In this document: one piece after another, positions 44,599 through 52,427 of the stretch
How positions within the stretch are numbered: position 1 is the first letter of the stretch
How the letters are laid out: each line of letters opens with the position of its first letter
Assembly: GCA_947073545.1 (NCBI GenBank)
Contig: CAMTMP010000004.1
Span: 102,221-166,220 of the forward strand
Direction: 5' to 3'
Source of the DNA: an uncultured bacterium
GTDB taxonomy: Bacteria > Bacillota > Clostridia > Lachnospirales > Lachnospiraceae
DNA: 64,000 bases
The notes under the pieces: model-generated
Databases searched by the model: none
The model's input: the letters and a program-made list of their open reading frames with translations, nothing else
Told to the model about the DNA's origin: nothing
Position numbers and translations under genes: made by a program

Positions 44599-45696
44599 AT
44601 GATTCCGATTTCCGTATGTATCATAGGAAAAAACGAAGAAAAACATATAGAAAAATGTCTGGAACCGCTCACCCACTATCCTTTCGAGATCATATACGTG
44701 GATACCGGTTCTACGGACCGGACAAAAGAGCTTGCCGCCAAATACACAGACAAGATCTACGATTTCGAATGGATCGGTGATTTTTCTGCCGCCAGAAACT
44801 ACTCCCTGAGCAAAGCCAGCCATAACTATGTGCTCGTCTTAGACTGCGACGAGTACCTGATCGAACTGGATCTGGACGAACTAAGTAAAGCGATCGAAAC
44901 GCATCCCCGCAGCAGCGTAGGCTCAATTATGCGAAAAAGCTTCGCTGACACCCAATATGGCAAAAATTACTCGGAGGAAAGAATCGACCGGCTTTTCCAC
45001 AAACGAAACTTCCACTATATCTATTTGATCCATGAGCAGGTAGCCGATATCCGGACGAATTATACCGATTATGAACGCTACGATATTCCCTTAGTCGTAG
45101 ATCATGTGGGCTATATCGGCACCGACGACGAGAAACGTATCAAAGCAGAGCGCAATAACGCGCTCCTCTTCAAAGAGATCGAACGTGATCCCACAGAGCC
45201 CTATTTCTATTTTCAGGTGGCACAGTCCTACAACCTGATCGGCGATTACGAAAACGCCTATATCTATTACAAAAAGGCATTTGAACTGCCCTTAATTCTT
45301 GATAACCTCTGGGTGCATGTGATGGCAAACAACTTTATCAACGTTATGGTGCAGACAGGAAGAGCGGATGAAGCTCTTGCCCTCTACATCCCGGTTTATA
45401 ATGATTATGCGCACAGCCAGCAGTTTTTGTGCAGTATGGGCGCTCTCTATCTGAATCAGACGCCGCCCCAGCCCTTAAAGGCGATGATGGAGTTTGTGAA
45501 AGCATTACAGTGTACGCCCGAATCGGAGTCGGAGGATTACAGCGGCATGGCGCTCTTTAGCATGGGCTTTGCGAACGAGCTTCTGGGAAATCTCCCCGCA
45601 GCCGCTTCCTTTTTGATGAAATCTGCCGAAAAGGGCTACCCTCTGGCACTGGAAAAACTGAAAGATCTGAAAAGAAATATGGAGGAGCAGGGATAG
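44599..45696 (+). CDS. GT2 glycosyltransferase with C-terminal TPR repeats, paralogue 3
   Basis: 365 residues. Motifs: ISVCIIGKNEEKHIEKCLEP, YVDTGSTDRTKELAAKYTDK, WIGDFSAARNYSL, LVLDCDEYL, FHYIYLIHEQVAD and TPR segments EPYFYFQVAQSYNLIGDYEN, AYIYYKKAFELP. It follows paralogue 2 by 60 bases and is followed by paralogue 4 after one base, so the last two are translationally coupled. Probably transfers one residue of a flagellin glycan. Confidence 0.88.
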   Translation: MIPISVCIIGKNEEKHIEKCLEPLTHYPFEIIYVDTGSTDRTKELAAKYTDKIYDFEWIGDFSAARNYSLSKASHNYVLVLDCDEYLIELDLDELSKAIETHPRSSVGSIMRKSFADTQYGKNYSEERIDRLFHKRNFHYIYLIHEQVADIRTNYTDYERYDIPLVVDHVGYIGTDDEKRIKAERNNALLFKEIERDPTEPYFYFQVAQSYNLIGDYENAYIYYKKAFELPLILDNLWVHVMANNFINVMVQTGRADEALALYIPVYNDYAHSQQFLCSMGALYLNQTPPQPLKAMMEFVKALQCTPESESEDYSGMALFSMGFANELLGNLPAAASFLMKSAEKGYPLALEKLKDLKRNMEEQG

Positions 45697-45697
45697 T

Positions 45698-46750
45698 ATG
45701 ATTCCGATTTCCGTGTGTATCATCACAAAAAACGAAGCAGAATACCTTATGAAGTGTCTGGAAGCATTAAAACCCTATCCCTTTGAGATCGTGGTTACGG
45801 ACACCGGCTCTACCGATGATTCCTTAGAAATCGCCAGGCAATACACGAATCATGTCTACGAGTTTGCATGGATTAACGATTTCTCCGCCGCCAGAAACTT
45901 CTGCATCAGTCACGCCTCGCACAATATCGTTCTCTCGCTGGATACGGACGAATTTCTCCGTCCCCTCGACTGGCACGCCCTGCAAAATGCCTTGGAGGCG
46001 CACCCAAAAAGCCTCGGCGCCATCGAACTGTTCAGCCATTTCGATGTGGACGGGGAACACAAACAGCAGGTGGTGCGTTTACAGCGGCTCTTTAACAGAC
46101 AATATTATCATTTTGTCAACCCAATTCATGAGATTCTGGTTCCCATCGGCTCTATAAAACCTGACTCCTACGACGCTCCCGTCTCCGTCGATCATGTCGG
46201 ATATCAGGGTTCAGCGGAAAATCTTAAGGAAAAAGCGGAACGCGATATTTCCATGATCCGCGGTGAAATCGAGGCTGATCCCCAAAACCCTTACCTCCAT
46301 TTTCAGCTCGGGCAGAGTTATATGTTGATGCGGGATCACGAGAATGCGCTCCTCTGGTTTCGCAGCGCCATGGATCTTCACCCAATGCCCGGTGCGGAAT
46401 ACACCCTCGTTCTTCTCTGTAATTATGCCGGAATCCTTCTGGACAACGGTCAGGTGGAAGAAGCGGCAAATATCCTTCCCTATCGCAGTTCTTTCGCAGA
46501 CTATAAGGATTTCCTCTGCCTGTCGGGACGCATTTACCTGTGCATGGGACAGCCCCTCAAGGCTCTTCCCGAATTTGTGCAAGCCCTGAGCGCCCCAAAA
46601 TACAGTCTCGTCAACCCTCATGTTCCCGGCTATTACATCGGTCTCATCTATGAAATGTTCGGGAAACGCGACATCGCCCGCACCCACTATGAAAACTGCG
46701 GGGACTATCCGCCCGCCGTGGAGGCGTTGAAGAACTTGGACGCGGAATAA
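45698..46750 (+). CDS. GT2 glycosyltransferase with C-terminal TPR repeats, paralogue 4
   Basis: 350 residues. ISVCIITKNEAEYLMKCLEA, VVTDTGSTDDSLEIARQYTN, WINDFSAARNFCI, LSLDTDEFL (DTD rather than DCD metal motif), YHFVNPIHEILVP, then TPR segments NPYLHFQLGQSYMLMRDHEN. The metal motif and the central region differ from the other three, suggesting a different donor or acceptor. It ends at a shared terminator with the convergent flagellin gene. Confidence 0.88.
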   Translation: MIPISVCIITKNEAEYLMKCLEALKPYPFEIVVTDTGSTDDSLEIARQYTNHVYEFAWINDFSAARNFCISHASHNIVLSLDTDEFLRPLDWHALQNALEAHPKSLGAIELFSHFDVDGEHKQQVVRLQRLFNRQYYHFVNPIHEILVPIGSIKPDSYDAPVSVDHVGYQGSAENLKEKAERDISMIRGEIEADPQNPYLHFQLGQSYMLMRDHENALLWFRSAMDLHPMPGAEYTLVLLCNYAGILLDNGQVEEAANILPYRSSFADYKDFLCLSGRIYLCMGQPLKALPEFVQALSAPKYSLVNPHVPGYYIGLIYEMFGKRDIARTHYENCGDYPPAVEALKNLDAE

Positions 46751-46771
46751 ACAAAAATCTGCTTATCGCGT

Positions 46772-46806
46772 AAAAAATCCCCCATCCTTTCGGGTGGGGG
46801 ATTTTG
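46772..46806. terminator. Bidirectional terminator between glycosyltransferase array and flagellin
   Basis: AAAAAATCCCCCA..GTGGGGGATTTT hairpin, with A-run before and T-run after the stem, positioned 21 bases after paralogue 4 and 30 bases after the flagellin stop. Confidence 0.9.
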
Positions 46807-46836
46807 ATAGTTTCACTCGTAATCCTGTTACAGCGA

Positions 46837-47910
46837 TTAGCCAAGTAAGGACAGTGCCAACTGGTTGCCCTGATTTGCCTGAGACAGCATAGATGTACCT
46901 GCCTGCTGAAGGATATTGTTGTTGGAGTACTGAACCATCTCCGTAGCAATATCTGTATCGCGGATAGCAGCCTCTGCGGACTGGGTATTCTCTACGATGT
47001 TATCCAGGTTGCTGATCGTGTGCTCCAGACGGTTCTGGATAGCACCAAGGTCAGATCTCTGAGCAGATACGAGCTGCAGAGCGCCCTTAATGAATGCGTT
47101 AAGGGAGTTGAAGTCCTTGGTTGAAGCAACAGTTGCGGAATTACCACCTACCAGATTCTGGAAGGTTGTAACCAGCTTCTGAGCCATAGCAGAAGTCATA
47201 GCAACCATATTGTACTGCTTATCCTTAACCGTAGAGAAGGAGGTCGTGCTTGTAGATGCAGTTGCACCCTGAATCGTGCCTGCTGTTCCCTGAACAGAGT
47301 AAGTTGTTACCTGAACTTGGGTTGTTCCAGAGGTCAGTGCATTGAAGGTAATCGCACCGTACAGTTTACTGTCGGTAGATGTACCATTTGTCCAACTACC
47401 GATGTAGCTGGCAAGACCTGTCATACTCATGTTCTTGATGGAGATGTCGATGTGCTGACCAGCCTCTGCGCCTACCTGCAGACCCTTGATGAACTTACCG
47501 TCTAACAGGTTCATCTCGTTGAAGGTCGTGGTGCTCTGTACACGGTCAACTTCGCTCATCAACTGGCCGATCTCAGCCTGGATCGCTGCGCGGTCGGAAG
47601 TGGTCAGGGTACCGTTCTCACCCTTAACTGCCAGCTCGTTCATTCTCTGAAGCATATCCTCAACTTCGTTGAGTGCGCCTTCAGCGGTCTGTACTACGCT
47701 GATACCATCCTGTGCGTTAGCGGAAGCCTGGGTAAGACCTCTTACCTGTCTTCTCATCTTCTCGGAAATGGAAAGACCTGCTGCATCATCTGCTGCGCGG
47801 TTGATCTTGTAACCGGAAGATAACTTCTCTGTAGACTTCGCCTGAGACTTCGTGGTGAGACCCAGCATTCTGTTAGAGTTCATCGCTGTAATGTTGTGTT
47901 TTACTATCAT
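46837..47910 (-). CDS. hag: Flagellin
   Basis: 357 residues from the ATG at 47910 (AAGGAGG upstream); the open frame 14 codons further back overlaps the leader. D0/D1 ends are intact: MIVKHNITAMNSNRMLGLTT at the N-terminus, INRAADDAAGLSISEKMRRQ, and the C-terminus NILQQAGTSMLSQANQGNQL ending in SLLG. The variable centre (about 175-265) is short and Ser/Thr-rich (STDSKLYGAITFNALTSGTT), giving many O-glycosylation candidates. It is made from a sigma-D promoter and probably held under CsrA control through its leader. Confidence 0.96.
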   Translation of the reverse strand: MIVKHNITAMNSNRMLGLTTKSQAKSTEKLSSGYKINRAADDAAGLSISEKMRRQVRGLTQASANAQDGISVVQTAEGALNEVEDMLQRMNELAVKGENGTLTTSDRAAIQAEIGQLMSEVDRVQSTTTFNEMNLLDGKFIKGLQVGAEAGQHIDISIKNMSMTGLASYIGSWTNGTSTDSKLYGAITFNALTSGTTQVQVTTYSVQGTAGTIQGATASTSTTSFSTVKDKQYNMVAMTSAMAQKLVTTFQNLVGGNSATVASTKDFNSLNAFIKGALQLVSAQRSDLGAIQNRLEHTISNLDNIVENTQSAEAAIRDTDIATEMVQYSNNNILQQAGTSMLSQANQGNQLALSLLG

Positions 47911-47918
47911 ACTATATT

Positions 47919-47951
47919 CCTCCTTGAATTTTTTGCGGCATCCTTGCCGCA
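47919..47951 (-). promoter_or_regulatory. Predicted CsrA-binding sites in the flagellin leader
   Basis: On the mRNA strand a perfect hairpin TGCGGCA-AGGA-TGCCGCA (47934-47951) presents GGA in the loop, with GCAAGGATGC matching the CsrA consensus (ACARGGAUGU). Eight bases later the ribosome site CAAGGAGG (47919-47925 core) is a second GGA site. This two-site arrangement is that of B. subtilis hag. csrA and fliW lie about 6 kb away in this window. Confidence 0.75.
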
Positions 47952-48041
47952 TTTTTGTTTGTGTGGTTCCTCCTCCGTCCCGTCCGCTGACATCGGTTTC
48001 ACCACTGTCTTCAAGTAAATGTTTTACTTTACTTGTATTAT

Positions 48042-48068
48042 ATATCGGTGGGAATCCGATATACTTTA
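48042..48068 (-). promoter_or_regulatory. Sigma-D promoter of flagellin
   Basis: TAAA (48065-48068), 16 bases, CCGATAT (48042-48048) on the minus strand, an exact fit to the sigma-28/SigD consensus. The transcript leader would be about 125 bases. Confidence 0.9.
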
Positions 48069-48108
48069 GTCCCTGAGAAAAAAAATTTGCATTTTTTTCT
48101 CAGGGACT
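48068..48108 (-). terminator. Terminator after the fliT-like gene
   Basis: Perfect inverted repeat AGTCCCTGAGAAAAAAA / TTTTTTTCTCAGGGACT, three bases after the fliT-like stop. It separates the flaG-fliD-fliS operon from the flagellin promoter; one base is shared with the sigma-D -35. Confidence 0.85.
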
Positions 48109-48111
48109 CTT

Positions 48112-48588
48112 TTACTTCTTGTTATCGTAAAACTGCGGTCCTACATAGTTTAAACGATTCATATTATTATAGTAGTTTTGGCTCACCTTCATCTTGGAAG
48201 TGGCTTTTCCAATCTGCTGCCTGCTCTTCTTAAACTGGTTCTCCGCCTGCGTCTTATTGCGCATGCGGGCAGCATTGATACCCACCACTTTCTCCGTGAT
48301 CACGGCAATCAACTCCTGCATCCGCCTGATCTCCCCGCGGTATGCCGACTTATTGTCGATCAACTCCTGCCTGATTCTGTCGTATACCGCCTCGAACCCC
48401 TCGTCCAGAAGTTCCAGCTTCTCCGCCAGCTCGCCCATCCTGTCCGCGGAAGCGTCCAGCGCCTCCATATCCAGTTCGTCCTGCTTAAGCAGAACCTCCT
48501 GTGCCTCGTTCTCCTTTATGATCTCATCGAGAATCCGGCTCTTTTTCTCCAGACTCTCCACCAGGATCTGTGCACTGCTCAGACTCAT
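48112..48588 (-). CDS. FliT/FlgN-like flagellar chaperone
   Basis: 158 residues, almost entirely helical and charged (MSLSSAQILVESLEKKSRIL, DEIIKENEAQEVLLKQDELD), with an Asn/Tyr-rich end (SQNYYNNMNRLNYVGPQFYD). The position directly after fliS and fliD is that of FliT, the export chaperone for the filament cap, but primary sequence similarity in this family is weak. Start follows GAGAGGTGG. Confidence 0.6.
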   Translation of the reverse strand: MSLSSAQILVESLEKKSRILDEIIKENEAQEVLLKQDELDMEALDASADRMGELAEKLELLDEGFEAVYDRIRQELIDNKSAYRGEIRRMQELIAVITEKVVGINAARMRNKTQAENQFKKSRQQIGKATSKMKVSQNYYNNMNRLNYVGPQFYDNKK

Positions 48589-48600
48589 ACCGCCACCTCT

Positions 48601-48981
48601 CTACGCTCGCTGATTGTTTTGTCGCATGACTTCCTTCCATGTATCACGAACGCTTCTCAAATGTGTATTCACTTCCTCCAGAATTGCCGTATCCTTCTTG
48701 ATATTTGCCTGTAGAAGGCGCTGGAGCAGATACACATAAATCCTGTCAAAATCTTCCGCCACCGGGTACTTGTGATCCAGCGTATTGCGAAATTCCTCGA
48801 TAATACGCTGTGTCTTCGTAATATTCAAATGTGCTTTTTCAATCTCGCCATGCTCAATCGAAACGATCGCAATATTGCAGAATTTGATCGCCCCCTCATA
48901 GAGCATCAGCGTCACTTCCGCCGGGGAAGCTGTCAGAATTTTATTGGTCGTGTATTCCGCGAAAGGATTACGTGCCGGCAT
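48601..48981 (-). CDS. fliS: Flagellin export chaperone FliS
   Basis: 126 residues. The N-terminus NPFAEYTTNKILTASPAEVT followed by LMLYEGAIKFCNIA is the FliS signature; the rest is helical with LDHKYPVAEDFDRIYVYLLQ. It binds the flagellin C-terminus, keeping it unfolded for export. In Firmicutes FliS also supports the FliW-flagellin partner switch. Preceded by AGGAGG. Confidence 0.95.
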   Translation of the reverse strand: MPARNPFAEYTTNKILTASPAEVTLMLYEGAIKFCNIAIVSIEHGEIEKAHLNITKTQRIIEEFRNTLDHKYPVAEDFDRIYVYLLQRLLQANIKKDTAILEEVNTHLRSVRDTWKEVMRQNNQRA

Positions 48982-49023
48982 AGCTTTTCTCCTCCTTGAT
49001 CCTACCTGCCTGTATTATGTGCA

Positions 49024-51414
49024 TCAACCGCCGAACAGACTTGAGAGTGAGCTGTTCTTGGATTCCAGCCTCGCAAGCGCCGTCTCCATAGCCGAGAACT
49101 TCGCATACCACTTATCTATATAAGCATTCAGCTTCTCTTCCTGCTCTTTGATCTGCTTGGTATAATCGTCGTACTCCTCTTTCATCTTCTTGTCATTGTA
49201 GACGGTGAGCGCACTGCTCATTTTCGTCGGGGACATCTTATCAGCAATCGTGTCATGCAGCTTATTTGTCAGACCCGTAAAGAACTCTATCACCTTTTCC
49301 GGCTCATTTTCAATCATGCCGCTCAGGGTAGGCTTTCCATCCTCCTGCTCCCAACTGAGCGGGTCATCCTTATCCCCGAGGATATGATAAGCGTTCCTCT
49401 CATTTTCCTTCGCCTTGAAGTAGCTCTGGGTCTCGATGCCAAAATCCGCAAGGGACATGGTCTTCCCGCCAATATTCACGGTCATCATCATATCCATTCT
49501 CATGGCGGATGACACACCGCTCAGCGTAGAGTCTCTGCGCAGCAGAGAATCCTTAATCTTTTTCTCCCACTCCTCGATCTCACTGTCGGAAAGCGCTTCC
49601 TTCTCCTCTGTAAGAAGCGGGTCATACCCTTTAGAAGACTCGGCGTTATAAAGCGAATCCATCTCGTTTATCAGCTCGCTGTACGACTTGATGAAATCCT
49701 TGATCATATCGTAGACGCCTTCCGTATCCGTCTTGGTGGATACGGTGACATCCTTATCCGTCTCCTCGAGAGCCGTGATGGTCATGCCATTTACGGTCAA
49801 TGTGTCGGTAGCGGACTCATAGGTAACGCCGTCCACTTTGATCTTCGCGTTTTCCCCGTCAACCTTGGTGCCCTGCGCCGCGTCCTTCCACTGTGCCGCA
49901 TTCTTCATCATCTCCTGCGCTGCGGCAACTTTCTTGTCAAACTCTGCGGCAACCTCTTTTGCCACAACGCCCTCTCCGATTGGCACCGGATTACCGGATG
50001 CGTCCTTTTCCTGATAGGTTTCCTTCCCGTCGGCGTCCTTGCTATAGCTGAACTTGGCGTCGTTTTCATCGATTTTAGCCAGATTGGCCGCCTTTTCTGC
50101 CGCATTCTGATCAAATGCGCTGTATACGCTGTATACCTCTTTTGCTTTATCGATCTCGGACTGCTTGGTGCTGACATCCTTGGAAGCCGCCGTGACTGCC
50201 GCTGCTGCCGCATCCACGTCAGGCTGCGTCCCGGTGCCGTTGTCCAAGTTTTCCTTGGCCTGCTTCAGCGCATCCTGCTTCGCTTTTAGCGTATTCTGTA
50301 GATCCTCCAGCTCCTGTACCATACCGGGCGTCTTAATCACAGGCTTGCCGTCCGCATCCACCTTAGGTGTTCCGTCTGCTTCCTTATCCTGCTCGCCGTA
50401 AATCTTGTTATACAGCGCTTCTCCGGCCTTTTTAATCGCCGCCTGATCGGTGTCCTTATCCCACGAACTGTTATAGCCGGTTATATAGTCCTTATAAGCG
50501 TCGTATTTGCCGCCATCGTTTTCAAAGATTTCTTTCAGCGTATCCAGATTTTTCTGGTTCGCCTTGTCACAGTTTTCATTCGCTTTACCCAGCTTATCAT
50601 TCTCTGCTTTCAGCTCTTTCAGACGTTTCAGCGTCTCCGCTTCGATCAGCTTCTTATACTCCGCCGTATAATCCGCAGACGAATAGGACGGGGGATCCGC
50701 CGTCAAATCGGCATTCACATACTTCGACCAGACATCGTACTCGCCGCCCGGCGCCGTCAGTTTGTCAATATCGGTTGCAGACAGAAGCTTTAATGTCTTC
50801 AGAGCTTCCAGACCGCCCGCATCGTTTCCGGACAGGTAGAAATTCCCCGCCTCCCCGGATGCCCATGAGCTGAGGTAAATACGCTGGTTATCCTGATCGA
50901 AGCTGGCTTTCAGCGCCGTATTGTCGTTGATCGCCTTCACGAAGTCGTTGATCTTCATGTTTTCATCGACGTCGATGTCTACGAAGTTGCCAGCGGCATC
51001 GCTGAGACGGATGCTGCCTGTACCGCTGAAACCAAGATTTTTCAGGGTGGCATTTCCCGTGTAGTGTGTGTTCCCCTTCGCCAGACTGCCGCTGGTTAAA
51101 GACGCGGTCTGGGAAAGCTTCTCAACCGACACCTTATGGGAACCGTCTATATTGCCTCCCACTACCTTAATGGCATTGGAATTGGATACCACCGTTTTCT
51201 TCTTTAAATACGAAGACTGCAGACGCATATCGTCCAATTTCTGATAGAAACTGTAAATCTTCGTGTTCAGAGACTTCCACGCGTCCTGTTTCCACGATAA
51301 TTTCTTCTGTTCCTTCACCAGTTTGTTTTTCTTATAGCTCTGAGCCGAAGCCAGCTCGTTGATAATACTCTCGGTATCAAGTCCCGAGTACATACCTGTG
51401 ATTCTGATAGCCAT
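49024..51414 (-). CDS. fliD: Flagellar filament cap protein FliD
   Basis: 796 residues, longer than most FliD. The N-terminus IRITGMYSGLDTESIINELA and the region KNKLVKEQKKLSWKQDAWKS match FliD_N; the C-terminal domain ends in a coiled coil (MKEEYDDYTKQIKEQEEKLN and AYIDKWYAKFSAMETALARL). The extra length is a charged, Lys/Asp-rich central segment (about 210-480) that is probably surface exposed in the cap. Second gene of the flaG operon. Confidence 0.94.
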   Translation of the reverse strand: MAIRITGMYSGLDTESIINELASAQSYKKNKLVKEQKKLSWKQDAWKSLNTKIYSFYQKLDDMRLQSSYLKKKTVVSNSNAIKVVGGNIDGSHKVSVEKLSQTASLTSGSLAKGNTHYTGNATLKNLGFSGTGSIRLSDAAGNFVDIDVDENMKINDFVKAINDNTALKASFDQDNQRIYLSSWASGEAGNFYLSGNDAGGLEALKTLKLLSATDIDKLTAPGGEYDVWSKYVNADLTADPPSYSSADYTAEYKKLIEAETLKRLKELKAENDKLGKANENCDKANQKNLDTLKEIFENDGGKYDAYKDYITGYNSSWDKDTDQAAIKKAGEALYNKIYGEQDKEADGTPKVDADGKPVIKTPGMVQELEDLQNTLKAKQDALKQAKENLDNGTGTQPDVDAAAAAVTAASKDVSTKQSEIDKAKEVYSVYSAFDQNAAEKAANLAKIDENDAKFSYSKDADGKETYQEKDASGNPVPIGEGVVAKEVAAEFDKKVAAAQEMMKNAAQWKDAAQGTKVDGENAKIKVDGVTYESATDTLTVNGMTITALEETDKDVTVSTKTDTEGVYDMIKDFIKSYSELINEMDSLYNAESSKGYDPLLTEEKEALSDSEIEEWEKKIKDSLLRRDSTLSGVSSAMRMDMMMTVNIGGKTMSLADFGIETQSYFKAKENERNAYHILGDKDDPLSWEQEDGKPTLSGMIENEPEKVIEFFTGLTNKLHDTIADKMSPTKMSSALTVYNDKKMKEEYDDYTKQIKEQEEKLNAYIDKWYAKFSAMETALARLESKNSSLSSLFGG

Positions 51415-51434
51415 TGTCGTCTCCTCCTGATTGT

Positions 51435-51911
51435 CTATCTTTTTTCATCCACAAGAATACCGGCCATCTCCCAAATCCTGGCAATCATGTCCAGAGTCTT
51501 CTCTGGCGGGAACTCCTTAATGACTTCCTTGGTCTCCTTATCCATGATCTTAATCATGATCCGGTTGGTGTCCTCGTGAACGCCGAAAACAGCCTCTTCG
51601 TTGCTGTTATTGATCCTTCTGTTCATCTCCGCGATTGCTTTCTTAAGCTGATCGGACTTCTGCTGCTGGGCCTGTCTGGGGGGCGCCTGCTGCTGCGTCT
51701 TCGCGTTCGCTTGCTGCTGCTGACTCCCGGCCTCCTCGCCGCTCTTATCGTCCTCCGGCTGCGGTCTCGTCACGGACGCGGTCGTCTCATCGACATTGAC
51801 CGTCTGCCCATCCTCCGGAACTTCCGTGTTCACTGGTGTCACTGCCTGAGGTTTGGATGCTGCCTGTGCCTGATATGTCATGACACTGTTTAATGGTTCA
51901 ATTGTTGCCAT
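51435..51911 (-). CDS. flaG: FlaG family flagellar protein
   Basis: 158 residues from the ATG at 51911 (GGAGGTGATT upstream). The C-terminal half is the FlaG domain (VFGVHEDTNRIMIKIMDKET, KEVIKEFPPEKTLDMIARIW). The N-terminal 90 residues are Gln/Ala/Pro-rich and probably disordered. FlaG influences filament length. It heads the flaG-fliD-fliS-fliT operon under a sigma-D promoter. Confidence 0.9.
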   Translation of the reverse strand: MATIEPLNSVMTYQAQAASKPQAVTPVNTEVPEDGQTVNVDETTASVTRPQPEDDKSGEEAGSQQQQANAKTQQQAPPRQAQQQKSDQLKKAIAEMNRRINNSNEEAVFGVHEDTNRIMIKIMDKETKEVIKEFPPEKTLDMIARIWEMAGILVDEKR

Positions 51912-52008
51912 CGTCAATCACCTCCGTGTGATATTAGTAAAAATATTGGAATCGTCTCACGATAACGTCCGCAGCGGGCAAACTGACAGACGCAATCTCT
52001 TGTAATCT

Positions 52009-52035
52009 ATATCGGAAAAAAACAACAAAAATTTA
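52009..52035 (-). promoter_or_regulatory. Sigma-D promoter of the flaG-fliD operon
   Basis: TAAA (52032-52035), 16 bases, CCGATAT (52009-52015) on the minus strand, about 98 bases before flaG. Confidence 0.88.
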
Positions 52036-52073
52036 GTATAACCCCGAAAATAGTTAGAATTAACTTTAAAAAT

Positions 52074-52102
52074 TTGAAATCCTTCCCCGTTTCCTATATA
52101 AT
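52074..52102 (+). promoter_or_regulatory. Sigma-A promoter upstream of the second CgeB-like gene
   Basis: TTGAAA (52074-52079), 17-base spacer, TATAAT (52097-52102). It is back to back with the flaG sigma-D promoter. Confidence 0.8.
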
Positions 52103-52427
52103 AATCCCATCAAACCAACGGCCACATATGGGGGTGGCCGGAAGGGTCACCCCTGAGTTTCAGACGGAATATGGCCATTTCCGCAGAGAGTTTCCGCCGC
52201 TTGCGCCGCGCTGCTCTACCGACTTGGCACCTGTCCCGCGCCCGCGGCAGTCTGCGACGCCATAAACAAGAGAAAACCGGGCAGCTGCTCCTTCTCTCTT
52301 GAAGGAGGCCGTTCTAAACTATGAAGCGGAAATCCGCGTCTACCGGGAGAAACAGATTCAAATGTCAGAAATCTTTTTCGCCGCTGTCGAACGGGAATTT
52401 CTGGCATAAAAAAGGAAAGAGGTATTC
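52103..52427 (+). other. Long GC-rich leader of the CgeB-like glycosyltransferase
   Basis: About 320 transcribed bases precede the glycosyltransferase. They hold strong stems (CGGCCAC..GTGGCCG near 52118-52139; GGGGTG..CACCCC overlapping it) that could form alternative structures. Two short frames also read protein-like: an Arg-rich one from an ATG at 52171, and one ending at about 52408 with EAEIRVYREKQIQMSEIFFA in a different phase. It may be a structured regulatory leader or a frameshifted small gene. No known riboswitch recognised. Confidence 0.45.

Noticed and set aside
52103..52427. Cyclic-di-GMP riboswitch before the flagellar-region glycosyltransferase
   Set aside because: No GEMM-I or GEMM-II conserved core could be found despite the strong secondary structure.
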